Below the pieces are notes generated by a model that was not told the DNA's origin, did not search any database, and saw only the letters and a list, made by a program, of their open reading frames with translations. Positions 41,513-50,460 of a stretch of DNA of 64,000 nucleotides are shown here, one piece after another. The stretch is from Roseovarius litorisediminis. Its GTDB lineage: Bacteria; Pseudomonadota; Alphaproteobacteria; Rhodobacterales; Rhodobacteraceae. The DNA is taken from positions 372,001 to 436,000 of the forward strand of contig NZ_FWFL01000002.1 of NCBI RefSeq assembly GCF_900172295.1. Direction: 5' to 3'. The position numbers were made by a program, and so were the translations under genes. Position 1 is the stretch's first letter, and every line of letters starts with the position of its first letter.

Positions 41513-42481
41513 TCAGAAATCAACCTCGATCGCTATACCTTTCTCAATGGCCAGATCAACCACTGCCAAAGCCACGGCCAGATCCTGCAAACCGACGCCG
41601 GTGCCATCGAACAGTGTTATCTCATCATCCGAAGTGCGGCCTGGATGATCACCATTGATCACAGCACCGATTTCGTTGATGTCGCCCTGGGACAGTGAGT
41701 CATCTGCAATCGCATGCTGACATTCACCGATGGTGATGGATTGTGCCAATTCATCGGTAAAGACGGTTGCACGGGCCACCAGGGCCGCATCGACTTCTTG
41801 CTTGCCTTTGGTGTCGGTACCCATGCACGCGATATGCGTGCCGCCTTTTACCTGCGCATCCATCAGGATCGGGTCAAAGGATGAGGTGATAGTGATGATC
41901 ACATCTGCCTCGGCCCCTAGTTGATCAAGTTCGACAGCCTCAAACGGCAGGTCAAATTCCCTTGCGACTTCGTCCAACCGGCTCAGGGCTTCAGGATGGA
42001 GGTTCCACCCGATGACCTTTTCAAAATTGCGTTGCTCAAGCGCTGCACGCAACTGAAACGTGGCCTGATGGCCTGCGCCGATCATACCCATCACCTTCGC
42101 ACCTTTAGGCGCCAGATGTTTGATTGACACAGATGAGGCCGCAGCGGTGCGCAGGGCTGTCAGCAGGTTGCCGCCAACCATCGCCTTGACGCGGCCCGTA
42201 TCTGGATCGAACAGAAAAATGGTGGACTGGTGGTTGATCAGGTTATTTTTTTCCAGGTTGTTTGGCCAATAACCGCCCGCCTTGAGCCCAAGCGCCATTC
42301 CTGTCTTGTCAAAACCACCCTTGAAGCCAAAAAGCGCATCTTCGTGGCCGATTGCTTCTCGGATTACCGGAAAATTATAGGCCGAGCGCGCCGACATTGA
42401 CGCAAATACCTTTTCTACCGCATCAAAACTTTGCGCCCTCGTTACCAGCCCGGCGATTTCTTTTTCGGGAACAATATACAT
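41513..42481 (-). CDS. bhcD: Iminosuccinate reductase of the beta-hydroxyaspartate cycle
   Basis: A 322-residue member of the ornithine cyclodeaminase family with the cofactor motif GMIGAGHQATFQLRA and the substrate region GGNLLTALRTAAASSVSIK. In the beta-hydroxyaspartate cycle BhcD reduces iminosuccinate to L-aspartate, regenerating the amino donor for BhcA. It is the last gene of the bhcABCD operon, with a GC hairpin in the 69-nt gap after bhcC (GGCGGG/CCCGCC). The identity rests on the intact gene order and family. Confidence 0.93.
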   Translation of the reverse strand: MYIVPEKEIAGLVTRAQSFDAVEKVFASMSARSAYNFPVIREAIGHEDALFGFKGGFDKTGMALGLKAGGYWPNNLEKNNLINHQSTIFLFDPDTGRVKAMVGGNLLTALRTAAASSVSIKHLAPKGAKVMGMIGAGHQATFQLRAALEQRNFEKVIGWNLHPEALSRLDEVAREFDLPFEAVELDQLGAEADVIITITSSFDPILMDAQVKGGTHIACMGTDTKGKQEVDAALVARATVFTDELAQSITIGECQHAIADDSLSQGDINEIGAVINGDHPGRTSDDEITLFDGTGVGLQDLAVALAVVDLAIEKGIAIEVDF

Positions 42482-42550
42482 GTCAGCCTCTCAATAGAGA
42501 AAAAGGGGCGGGAGCAATCATATGGCCCCCGCCAGGTCAGGGAGAGTTCT

Positions 42551-43714
42551 TTAGTAGGCCTTACCGCGTGCCGATACCGGCCAGACCGTTTCAACTTTGC
42601 CGTTCCGCACGCCGACATACCAGTCATGTACATTGCATGTCGGGTCGCAGTGGCCAGGCACGAGGCGCAGCTTGTCGTTGACCTTCAGCGCGCCATTCGG
42701 GTCGGCGACGACACCGTGCTCGTCCGAGCATTTCAGGTATTCGACATCGTTGCGGCCATAGACAAACGGCAGGCCGCTGTCGACGGATTGCGCCTTCAGG
42801 CCCGCATCCACAATCGCCTTGTCGGCTTTGGAATGGCTCATCACAGTTGTCAGGATGAACAGCGCGTTCTCCCATTCACCCTCGTCGATACGTTTGCCGT
42901 TTTCGTCAAGGATGCGGCCATAATCAGCGTCCATAAAAGCGTAGGAGCCGCACTGCAATTCGTTGTAAACGTTCGACGCGCTTTCAAAGTAGTAAGATCC
43001 GGTACCGCCGCCGCCGACGATATCACATTCCAGGTTGTTACTTTTCAGACCGGTAACCGCATCCGCCACTTGTGCGATGGCCGCATCAAGTTTTTCTTTG
43101 CGATCCGCATAAAGGTCCATGTGCTGCATGGCACCCTGATAAGCCTGGATACCGGCAAATTTCAGGTTTGGTGCCGCGTCTATCAACTTGGCAATGTTCA
43201 CCACGTCCTGCGTGGTGTTCACCCCGCAACGGCCCGCGCCACAGTCAATCTCGACCAGAGCTTCCAGTTCGGTGCCGGCCGCAACTGCCGCATCGGACAA
43301 CGCTTTGACGTTTTCAGGATCGTCGACGCAAACCAGAACGCGGCAGCCCAGTTTTGGCATGGCGGCCAGACGTTTGATCTTGGCAGGTTCGGTCACCTGA
43401 TTGGACACCATCACGTCCTTGATGCCACCGCGGGCAAAAACCTGGGCTTCGGAAACTTTCTGACAGCACACGCCAACGGCGGCGCCCATATCCTGCTGCA
43501 GCTTCAGTACATCAACGGATTTGTGCATTTTGCCGTGGGCGCGGTGACGCATGCCATGTTCCTTGGCATAGTCGCCCATCTTCCTGATGTTGCGCTCCAG
43601 CGCGTCCAGGTCCAGCACCAGACAGGGGGTCTGTATATCCGCCTCGTCCATACCGGGGACGGCAGGTACGTCATAGCCCACTTCAAGTTTTGAGAAATCT
43701 ACAAGTGCGTTCAT
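42551..43714 (-). CDS. bhcC: 3-hydroxyaspartate aldolase
   Basis: A 387-residue fold-type III PLP enzyme of the D-threonine aldolase group. PLP lysine lies in RHRAHGKMHKSVDV (about residues 56-69); a metal site is in PGHCDPTC near the C-terminus. It condenses glyoxylate and glycine to give beta-hydroxyaspartate, the carbon-carbon bond-forming step of the cycle. It lies between bhcB and bhcD in the usual order. Confidence 0.95.
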   Translation of the reverse strand: MNALVDFSKLEVGYDVPAVPGMDEADIQTPCLVLDLDALERNIRKMGDYAKEHGMRHRAHGKMHKSVDVLKLQQDMGAAVGVCCQKVSEAQVFARGGIKDVMVSNQVTEPAKIKRLAAMPKLGCRVLVCVDDPENVKALSDAAVAAGTELEALVEIDCGAGRCGVNTTQDVVNIAKLIDAAPNLKFAGIQAYQGAMQHMDLYADRKEKLDAAIAQVADAVTGLKSNNLECDIVGGGGTGSYYFESASNVYNELQCGSYAFMDADYGRILDENGKRIDEGEWENALFILTTVMSHSKADKAIVDAGLKAQSVDSGLPFVYGRNDVEYLKCSDEHGVVADPNGALKVNDKLRLVPGHCDPTCNVHDWYVGVRNGKVETVWPVSARGKAY

Positions 43715-43733
43715 TTTACTTACCTTTCCGATA

Positions 43734-44687
43734 TCAACTGTTCAGCCAGGGCAATTTGCCGAGATCGACATTGCCTCCGGTAACGATCACGCCAACGCGT
43801 TTACCCGCGAAGACTTGTTTGTTTTTAAGAATGGTTGCCAGCGGCACGGCCGATGACGGTTCCATCACCACACGAAGGTGCTTCCAGGTGATCTTCATCG
43901 CGTCGATGATCTCTTCCTCGGATGCGGTATAGATTTCGTGGACGTTGTTTGAAACGAAATGCCAGGTCAGATCCTTGAGCGGCACCAAGAGGCCATCGGC
44001 GATGGTCTTGGGTGCATCATCGGCGATGATGTGACCGGCCTTGAAGCTGCGATAGGCATCGTCAGCCTGCTCGGGCTCGGCCGCGATCACCTTGGTTTCA
44101 GGTGCCAGATTTGACAGGGTCAGGCAGGTGCCCGAGATCATGCCGCCGCCACCGATGGGGGCCACAACAAAATCCAGACCGTCAGTTTGCTCGATCAGCT
44201 CTTTTGAACAAGTTCCCTGGCCCGCGATTACGCGCGGATCATTATAGGGATGCACGAAATCACCGCCTGTCTCGGCCTGCACCTTGGCAAAGGTCGCCTC
44301 GCGTGAGGTGGTGGACGGTTCACATTCAGTGATCTTGCCACCATAACGGCGCACGGTGTCTTTCTTGGCCTGCGGTGCTGTGTGTGGCATGACCACGTTG
44401 CAGGGAATACCGCGCAGCATGGCCGCGTAAGACAGGCACGAGGCATGGTTGCCAGACGAATGCGTTGCAACGCCCTGTTTGGCTTGCTCGTCGTCAAGGC
44501 CAAACACCGCATTGCTGGCGCCGCGCACCTTGAAGGCCCCCGGCTCCTGAAAGTTTTCGCATTTGAAAAACAGTTGTGCGCCGCTCAGCTCATTCAGATA
44601 GTCCGAGGTCCGCACCGGCGTGCGCCGGATATGCGGTTTGATCCGCTCGTGCGCGACCAGCATGTCTTCAAGTGTCGGGATATACAT
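43734..44687 (-). CDS. bhcB: Beta-hydroxyaspartate dehydratase
   Basis: A 317-residue PLP-dependent threonine dehydratase-like enzyme. The PLP lysine is in FQEPGAFKVRGA, the serine-glycine loop in THSSGNHASCLSYAA, and the phosphate-binding glycines in VVAPIGGGGMISG. BhcB removes water from beta-hydroxyaspartate to make iminosuccinate, which BhcD reduces. The gap of 19 nt to bhcC and 17 nt to bhcA supports one transcript. Confidence 0.95.
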   Translation of the reverse strand: MYIPTLEDMLVAHERIKPHIRRTPVRTSDYLNELSGAQLFFKCENFQEPGAFKVRGASNAVFGLDDEQAKQGVATHSSGNHASCLSYAAMLRGIPCNVVMPHTAPQAKKDTVRRYGGKITECEPSTTSREATFAKVQAETGGDFVHPYNDPRVIAGQGTCSKELIEQTDGLDFVVAPIGGGGMISGTCLTLSNLAPETKVIAAEPEQADDAYRSFKAGHIIADDAPKTIADGLLVPLKDLTWHFVSNNVHEIYTASEEEIIDAMKITWKHLRVVMEPSSAVPLATILKNKQVFAGKRVGVIVTGGNVDLGKLPWLNS

Positions 44688-44704
44688 CTTGCCAATCTCC
44701 GTGA

Positions 44705-45880
44705 TCAGGCGGCGTTGGTCGTGTTGCGGTAGTATTCCTGAGCCGCAGCAACACCCGAACCCAGTTTTATATCGAGACCCAGATCAACCATGACCATTTC
44801 CGCCGTGGCCACGCCACTCAGCGCGAGGACATCTGTCAGCATTCCCAGATGGCCGATACGAAACACCTTGCCTGCAACTTCACCCAGACCCACGCCGAAA
44901 GCGACGCCATATTTGTCGGCGGCATGGGTGACGACATCAGTGGCGTTAAAGCCTTCTGGTGTCTGAATCGCGCTGACCGTATCGGATTCGACCTCCTTAG
45001 TGGCGGCCTTCAGCTTCAGACCCCAGGCATCGATCCCCCGGCGGATACCTTCGGCAAGGCGGAAATGACGCGCAAACACGTTCTCCAGACCTTCATCCAG
45101 CAGCATCTCGCAAGCCAGCTTCAACCCGTTCATCAGGCCAACTGCAGGCGTATAGGGATAACCGTTGGCGGCATAGCCTTTGCTCATGTCGCGAACATCA
45201 AAGAAGGTGCGAGGCAGCGTTGCCGTTTCGACGGCCGCCATTGCCTTGGGGGAAAACCCGACGATGCCCAGTCCGGCAGGCAACATAAAGCCCTTTTGAC
45301 TACCGGTCACGGCGACATCCACGCCCCATTCGTCCATGCGAAAATCCATTGACCCGATCGAACTAACACCGTCAACAAACAGCATCGCGGGGTGGCCGGC
45401 TGCGTCCATCGCGCGGCGAACTGCAGCAATATCGCTGCGCACTCCTGTGGCTGTCTCATTATGCGTGGCCAGTACGGCCTTGATTTCGTGATTGGTGTCG
45501 GCGGTCAGCGCTTCTTCATAGCGATCCGCTGGCAGGCCTTCCCCCCAAGTGGTTTCGACAATCTGGACTTCCAGACCATGACGCTGACACATGTCGATCC
45601 AGCGATGGCTGAACATGCCGTTGCGGGCAGCCAGCACCTTGTCACCGGCGCTTAATGTGTTGGTCAGGGCGGTTTCCCAGCCACCGGTGCCAGTTGAGGG
45701 ATAGATGAAAATCTCGGCGGTTTCGGATTTGAGAATCTTCTTCACTCCCGCTCGTGCGGGATGCAAAATTTCACCAAACAGGTCCGAACGATGGTCGATT
45801 GTCGGCATACAAATTGCCTTGCGAATCTCTTCGGGCATATTGGTTGGACCGGGAATGAAAACCGGATTCTGAAAGCTCAT
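44705..45880 (-). CDS. bhcA: Aspartate:glyoxylate aminotransferase
   Basis: A 391-residue fold-type I class V aminotransferase. The PLP lysine sits in VAVTGSQKGFMLPAGLG, the aspartate that contacts the pyridine nitrogen in MLFVDGVSSIGS, and the start MSFQNPVFIPGPTNMPEE is the usual alanine-glyoxylate aminotransferase entrance. BhcA makes glycine and oxaloacetate from glyoxylate and aspartate. It is the first gene of the operon; the ATG follows AGGAGG. The divergent gene bhcR lies 195 bp away. Confidence 0.95.
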   Translation of the reverse strand: MSFQNPVFIPGPTNMPEEIRKAICMPTIDHRSDLFGEILHPARAGVKKILKSETAEIFIYPSTGTGGWETALTNTLSAGDKVLAARNGMFSHRWIDMCQRHGLEVQIVETTWGEGLPADRYEEALTADTNHEIKAVLATHNETATGVRSDIAAVRRAMDAAGHPAMLFVDGVSSIGSMDFRMDEWGVDVAVTGSQKGFMLPAGLGIVGFSPKAMAAVETATLPRTFFDVRDMSKGYAANGYPYTPAVGLMNGLKLACEMLLDEGLENVFARHFRLAEGIRRGIDAWGLKLKAATKEVESDTVSAIQTPEGFNATDVVTHAADKYGVAFGVGLGEVAGKVFRIGHLGMLTDVLALSGVATAEMVMVDLGLDIKLGSGVAAAQEYYRNTTNAA

Positions 45881-46075
45881 ACATCTGCCCTCCTGTGGCG
45901 ATTCTGGCCAACCTATCCGTATGATCGAGAATATGATATTTTTCTGATTTCAATTCCAGATTCCGGAAAATTTTATTATTTTCGTTTAATTTCAGTAATT
46001 TGAATTTTTCATTAGTCAAAATGTATTTTCACTATTATCCAGAAGGTTCTAATTTATTTAACCTGTGAGGTCGAA
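45881..46075. promoter_or_regulatory. Divergent bhcA-bhcR control region
   Basis: 195 bp of AT-rich DNA. An imperfect palindrome, TTCCAGATTCCGGAA (12 of 15 positions symmetric), lies at 45954-45968, a candidate BhcR site. The literature shows BhcR to bind this intergenic region in Paracoccus; the exact motif here is not verified. Confidence 0.5.
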
Positions 46076-46900
46076 ATGCCAGACAAACCGCGACGCAAGG
46101 GGCGCCCGAAAAATTTTTATGGCAAACCCGCAGCGACAACGATCCAATCACTTGATCGGGCATTTGATGTGCTGGATGCTCTTGCTGCAAACATGGGCAT
46201 GACACTGACGGAAATTGCCAAGGACCTTCAGCAATCTCCGGCAACAATGCACCGGGTGCTTTCCACCCTAGAGGCCCGAAACATCGTTGAAATAGATCTG
46301 CAGACACAGACATGGCATATTGGGTCGATGGCCTTTCGTCTTGGGTCTGCTTTCCTGCGCCGCAGCGGCGTAATCGAGCGCAGCCATCCGGTTATGCGCG
46401 AGTTGATGGAACAGACCGGCGAAACCTCGAACCTTGGTATCGACATGAATGGCAGGGTCATGTTTATCAGCCAGATAGAAACCCACGAAACAATCCGCGC
46501 GTTTTTCCCACCTGGAACGATTTCGCCGATGCATGCCTCTGGCATTGGCAAGGCACTTCTCAGCCAATATTCCGATCAAAGGATTGCTGAATTTCTGCGC
46601 AGTCATGCGCTTGAATGCTTTACCGACAAAACCATTTCGGCCGCCGCGGATCTGCAAGAAGATCTGCTGAAGTCCAGACAACGCGGCTGGGCTTATGACG
46701 ACGAGGAAAAGACAACGGGTATGCGTTGCGTCGCCGCCCCCATTCTGAATCTTTTCGGTGAAGCTGTGGCTGGTATATCCGTTTCGGGCCCCACCCTTCG
46801 CATGTCAGAAGACAAGATTGATCGGATAGGGACAATGGTTCGGGACGCCGCCGAACGGGTTTCCCGCAGCATGGGGGCACCGGACATCGGGGCCGGTTGA
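46076..46900 (+). CDS. bhcR: IclR-family regulator of the beta-hydroxyaspartate cycle
   Basis: A 274-residue IclR-type regulator. The winged helix-turn-helix spans about residues 25-85 (MTLTEIAKDLQQSPATMHRV, LSTLEARNIVEID), and the GAF-like effector domain includes ETSNLGIDMNGRVMF and SPMHASGIGKALLSQY. In Paracoccus denitrificans BhcR controls the divergent bhc operon in response to glyoxylate. Gene order and family match here. Confidence 0.93.
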   Translation: MPDKPRRKGRPKNFYGKPAATTIQSLDRAFDVLDALAANMGMTLTEIAKDLQQSPATMHRVLSTLEARNIVEIDLQTQTWHIGSMAFRLGSAFLRRSGVIERSHPVMRELMEQTGETSNLGIDMNGRVMFISQIETHETIRAFFPPGTISPMHASGIGKALLSQYSDQRIAEFLRSHALECFTDKTISAAADLQEDLLKSRQRGWAYDDEEKTTGMRCVAAPILNLFGEAVAGISVSGPTLRMSEDKIDRIGTMVRDAAERVSRSMGAPDIGAG

Positions 46901-46942
46901 CCTCTCTGCCACGGGGACCGCACGCGCGACAAAGCCGGGGGT

Positions 46943-47776
46943 TTATCCTGCCGGAACAGATAGCGGCATGTGCCGATTCACATCCTTGTATAGCAGATAG
47001 CGAAACGGCCCCGGGCCACCTGCATAACAGGCTTGCGGACAGAACGCGCGTAACCACATGTAATCGCCGGCCTCAACCTCAACCCAGTTCTGATTGAGGT
47101 GGTATACCGCCTTGCCTTCCAACACATAAAGCCCGTGTTCCATCACGTGGGTTTCGGCAAACGGAATAACCGCACCGGGCATCAGCGTCACGATTGTGAC
47201 ATGCATGTCGTGGCGCAGGTCGCTAGGCTCGACAAAGCGCGTTGTCGCCCACGCCCCGTCGGTGTCAGGCATCACTGTCGGCGCAATGTCGTTTTCGTTG
47301 GTGACAAATGCAACAGGTCGATCCAGACCGTCGACCGCTTGATACGCCTTGCGAATCCAGTGGAACCGCACCGCTTGGGTGCCATTGTTGCGCAACGTCC
47401 AATTCGCATCGGGTGGCAAATACGCATAGCCACCGGGCGCCATATCATGGGGTGTACCGTCAATCGTCACCGTCATGCCGCCTTCGACCACGAACAACAC
47501 CGCCTCAACCCCGGTATCGGTTTCGGGGCGGTCGCTGCCGCCGCCTGGCTGAACCTCGGCAATGTATTGCGAAAACGTTTCGGCAAAGCCCGACAGCGGG
47601 CGCGCGATCACCCAGAAACGGGCACCTTCCCAAAAGGGCAGGAAACTGGTGACGATATCACTGTTCGTACCTTTGGGGATTATGGCGTAAGCTTCGGTAA
47701 ATACAGCGCGATCGGTCAGAAGCTGCGTTTGAGGTGGCAAGCCACCCTTGGGTGCGTAGTAGGTCCGTTTCGACAT
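46943..47776 (-). CDS. allE: (S)-ureidoglycine aminohydrolase
   Basis: A 277-residue bicupin. The first cupin is about residues 70-140 (VLFVVEGGMTVTIDG, GYAYLPPDANW), the second about 190-265 (HDMHVTIVTLMPGAVIPFAE, THVMEHGLYVLEGKAVYHL). The metal ligands of the second cupin are in ETHVMEHG and CYAG. It converts ureidoglycine to ureidoglycolate with ammonia release, the step just before AllA. It lies next to bhcR, so the purine genes enclose the glyoxylate-consuming bhc operon. No allantoate amidohydrolase (AllC) gene was found in the window. Confidence 0.93.
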   Translation of the reverse strand: MSKRTYYAPKGGLPPQTQLLTDRAVFTEAYAIIPKGTNSDIVTSFLPFWEGARFWVIARPLSGFAETFSQYIAEVQPGGGSDRPETDTGVEAVLFVVEGGMTVTIDGTPHDMAPGGYAYLPPDANWTLRNNGTQAVRFHWIRKAYQAVDGLDRPVAFVTNENDIAPTVMPDTDGAWATTRFVEPSDLRHDMHVTIVTLMPGAVIPFAETHVMEHGLYVLEGKAVYHLNQNWVEVEAGDYMWLRAFCPQACYAGGPGPFRYLLYKDVNRHMPLSVPAG

Positions 47777-48205
47777 TATGCTGCCTTTTGAAAATTTGTA
47801 CTTACCCTATCAAATCACGATCAACAATCTCAGCAACCCGTTTCGTAGACGAATGAGATTGAAGCTATTTCTTGAGATAGTTGATAATACCCTCAGGCTC
47901 GGCGTCGGAGATCTAATTTTTGACAAGGCTGGTCACATTTACGGCCGGTCCGGGCGAAATTTTCCCACTCCGCACCGCCTTGGCGGAGGGTATACTGGCA
48001 ATTTTTCGCGACTGCGCATGTTGCTGCGGCGTCACCGTGTCCCAAGGCGTGGATCAATGGCGTGCCATCACATACGCTTGTCTTCTCTACAGGAGGTCTG
48101 CATCGGGATTGCCGGTTAGAACGGGTTTCAATGATCTGCACGCTCACTCTACTTGCAACTATACGGGTCCCGGGCACATAGTTCGGGCAGCAGCAGGAGG
48201 TGGCG
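47777..48205. other. Spacer between allE and the nitronate monooxygenase-like gene
   Basis: 429 bp divergent spacer that must hold promoters for both sides. A frame at 47778-48119 shows no recognisable motif, starts inside the allE leader and has poor codon use. A strong AGGAGG lies at 48195-48200 ahead of the next gene. I see nothing else. Confidence 0.4.
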
Positions 48206-49174
48206 ATGAAAACCAGACTGACAGACGCGTTCGACCTTGAGCACCCTATCATCTCGGCGCCTATGGCCTTTGCCGCAGGGGGCAAGTTAGCAGCGGCGGT
48301 GACGCAAGCGGGGGGATTGGGCCTGATTGGGGGGGGCTACGGCGACACGGATTGGATGGAGCGCCAGTTTGGCCGCGCCGGAAATGCAAGGGTCGGCTGC
48401 GGGTTCATCACCTGGAAGCTGGCCGAGCAACCCCAGTTGCTGGATCTGGCGCTGGGCCATGCCCCGGCGGCGATGTTCCTGTCGTTTGGCAATCCTGCGC
48501 CTTTTGCATCCCGAATTGCCAATGCGGGCGTACCGCTGATCTGTCAGGTGCAGACATTACGTGATGCGCAGAACGCGGCAAGCTGCGGGGCACAGGTGAT
48601 TGTCGCACAGGGCAGCGAGGCGGGCGGGCACGGCGAGAAGCGCGGCACGATCACGCTGGTGCCCGAGGTAGCTGACTGGCTGGCGGTAAATGCGCCGGAT
48701 GTTCTGCTGGTGGCTGCGGGCGGCATTGCCGACGGGCGCGGTCTGGCGGCGGCGCTGATGTTGGGGGCCGATGGCGTGCTGGTGGGTTCACGTCTCTGGG
48801 CCTCGGCCGAGGCGGATGTGTCACAGGCGATGACCGATGCGGCGATAGCCGCGACCGGCGACCAGACCATCCGCTCGACCGTGATGGACAAGGCGCGCAA
48901 TCTGAACTGGCCTGATCGCTATACCGCGCGCGTGTTACGGAATGCCTTTACCGACCGCTGGCATGACGATTTGCCCGGCCTGCTGGCCAATGCACAGAAA
49001 CAGGCAGACGCCTGGCGCAAGGCATGGATGGCGGGAGACCCGGAGGGGTCAAATACCTTTGTCGGCGAGGCAGCAGGCCTGATCCATGACCGTCCGCCTG
49101 CGGCCCGGATCATAGAGGATATGGTCGCACAAGCCGAGGTGCTGCTGACACAGGCGAAGGGGTGGACGGGATGA
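48206..49174 (+). CDS. Nitronate monooxygenase-like flavoprotein
   Basis: A 322-residue TIM-barrel FMN protein of the 2-nitropropane dioxygenase/NMO family: HPIISAPMAFAAGGKLAAAV, GGLGLIGGGYGD, the central QGSEAGGHGEKRG and the phosphate-binding GGIADGRGLAAALMLGADGV. It probably oxidises an alkyl nitronate or acts as a related FMN reductase. The ATG follows AGGAGG; an upstream GTG would add two codons. Its stop overlaps the M20 peptidase start (ATGA). The true substrate in this pairing is unknown. Confidence 0.88.
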   Translation: MKTRLTDAFDLEHPIISAPMAFAAGGKLAAAVTQAGGLGLIGGGYGDTDWMERQFGRAGNARVGCGFITWKLAEQPQLLDLALGHAPAAMFLSFGNPAPFASRIANAGVPLICQVQTLRDAQNAASCGAQVIVAQGSEAGGHGEKRGTITLVPEVADWLAVNAPDVLLVAAGGIADGRGLAAALMLGADGVLVGSRLWASAEADVSQAMTDAAIAATGDQTIRSTVMDKARNLNWPDRYTARVLRNAFTDRWHDDLPGLLANAQKQADAWRKAWMAGDPEGSNTFVGEAAGLIHDRPPAARIIEDMVAQAEVLLTQAKGWTG

Positions 49175-50451
49175 ACCTGCAGGAAAGGTTGAAGGCCGAA
49201 GTCGAGGCGCGGCGCGACGATCTGGTGGCGCTGACACAGGACCTGATCCGCATGCCTACGTTGAACCCACCGGGGCTGAACTATCGCGAGATTTGTGATT
49301 ATCTGGACCGGCGGCTGTTGCATGCCGGGTTTCAAACCGAACTGATCCGTGCCGAAGGGGCGATTGGCGACAGCGACAAATATCCACGCTGGAATCTTGT
49401 GGCGCGGCGCGAGGGTGTGCTTGCTGGTGAGTGCGTGCATTTCAACAGCCATATCGATGTGGTCGATGTCGGCCACGGCTGGACGATGCCGCCATTTGGC
49501 GGCGATGTGAAAGACGGCAAGGTCTATGGGCGCGGTGCTTGTGACATGAAGGGTGGGTTGGCGGCCAGTATCATCGCTGCCGAGGCGTTTATCGACATCT
49601 GCCCCGGCTATGCCGGGGCGATTGAAATCTCGGCTACGGCGGATGAGGAATCGGGTGGGTTTGGCGGTGTCGCCTATCTGGCCAAGAAGGGGTATTTCAG
49701 CCCGGACCGTGTGGATCACGTGATCATCCCCGAACCGCTGAACAAAGATCGTATCTGTCTGGGCCATCGCGGGGTCTGGTGGGCCGAGATCGAGACCAAG
49801 GGCGAGATCGCCCACGGGTCGATGCCGTTCCTGGGGGATTGTGCGGTGCGCCATATGGGGGCGGTCATGCGCGAGATGGAGGACAAGCTGTTTCCGGCGC
49901 TGGCGGCACGACGGACCGATATGCCGGTGGTGCCCGAGGGGGCGCGGCAGTCGACGCTGAACATCAATTCGATTCATGGTGGCGAGGCAGAGCAGGAACT
50001 GGATTACACCGGGTTGCCATCGCCATGTGTACCCGACCGGTGTCGCATGGTGATCGACCGGCGGTTCCTGATCGAGGAGGATATCGGCGAGGTCGAGGCC
50101 GAAATCCGGGATATGCTGGAACGGGTGCGCATGGACCGCGAAAGCTTTGATTATGACATGCGCGAATTGCACCGGGTGCTGCCCTCGATGACCGAGCGCG
50201 ATGCGCCGGTCGTGGTCTCGGTGGGGCAAGCCATTCAGAAAGTGTTCGGGCGTGAGGCCGAGTACGTGGTCAGCCCCGGCACCTATGACCAGAAGCATAT
50301 CGACCGGATCGGGCGGCTGAAGAACTGCATTGCCTATGGGCCGGGCATTCTGGATCTGGCGCATAAGCCAGATGAATATGTCGGTATTGATGACATGGTT
50401 CAGTCGGCCCAGGTGATGGCGTTGACGCTGTACGATTTGCTGGGGAAATGA
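49171..50451 (+). CDS. M20-family metallohydrolase (ArgE/DapE type)
   Basis: A 426-residue zinc hydrolase, starting MNLQERLKAEVEARRDDL. Metal-binding motifs of the M20 family are visible: FNSHIDVVDV (His and Asp), YGRGACDMKGGLAAS, the catalytic SATADEESGGFGG and the late QKHIDR with a histidine. The internal lid domain is at about residues 200-310. It is translationally coupled to an NMO-like gene. It resembles acetylornithine deacetylase/succinyl-diaminopimelate desuccinylase-like enzymes; the acylated substrate is unknown. Confidence 0.9.
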   Translation: MNLQERLKAEVEARRDDLVALTQDLIRMPTLNPPGLNYREICDYLDRRLLHAGFQTELIRAEGAIGDSDKYPRWNLVARREGVLAGECVHFNSHIDVVDVGHGWTMPPFGGDVKDGKVYGRGACDMKGGLAASIIAAEAFIDICPGYAGAIEISATADEESGGFGGVAYLAKKGYFSPDRVDHVIIPEPLNKDRICLGHRGVWWAEIETKGEIAHGSMPFLGDCAVRHMGAVMREMEDKLFPALAARRTDMPVVPEGARQSTLNINSIHGGEAEQELDYTGLPSPCVPDRCRMVIDRRFLIEEDIGEVEAEIRDMLERVRMDRESFDYDMRELHRVLPSMTERDAPVVVSVGQAIQKVFGREAEYVVSPGTYDQKHIDRIGRLKNCIAYGPGILDLAHKPDEYVGIDDMVQSAQVMALTLYDLLGK

Positions 50452-50460
50452 TCGCCGCCC

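Noticed and set aside
47778-48119. 113-codon frame in the allE-NMO spacer
   Set aside because: Starts at the allE start region on the opposite strand, without binding site or recognisable family.
48919-50364. A 481-codon minus-strand frame opposite the M20 hydrolase
   Set aside because: Antisense shadow; the plus strand has intact metal-binding motifs.
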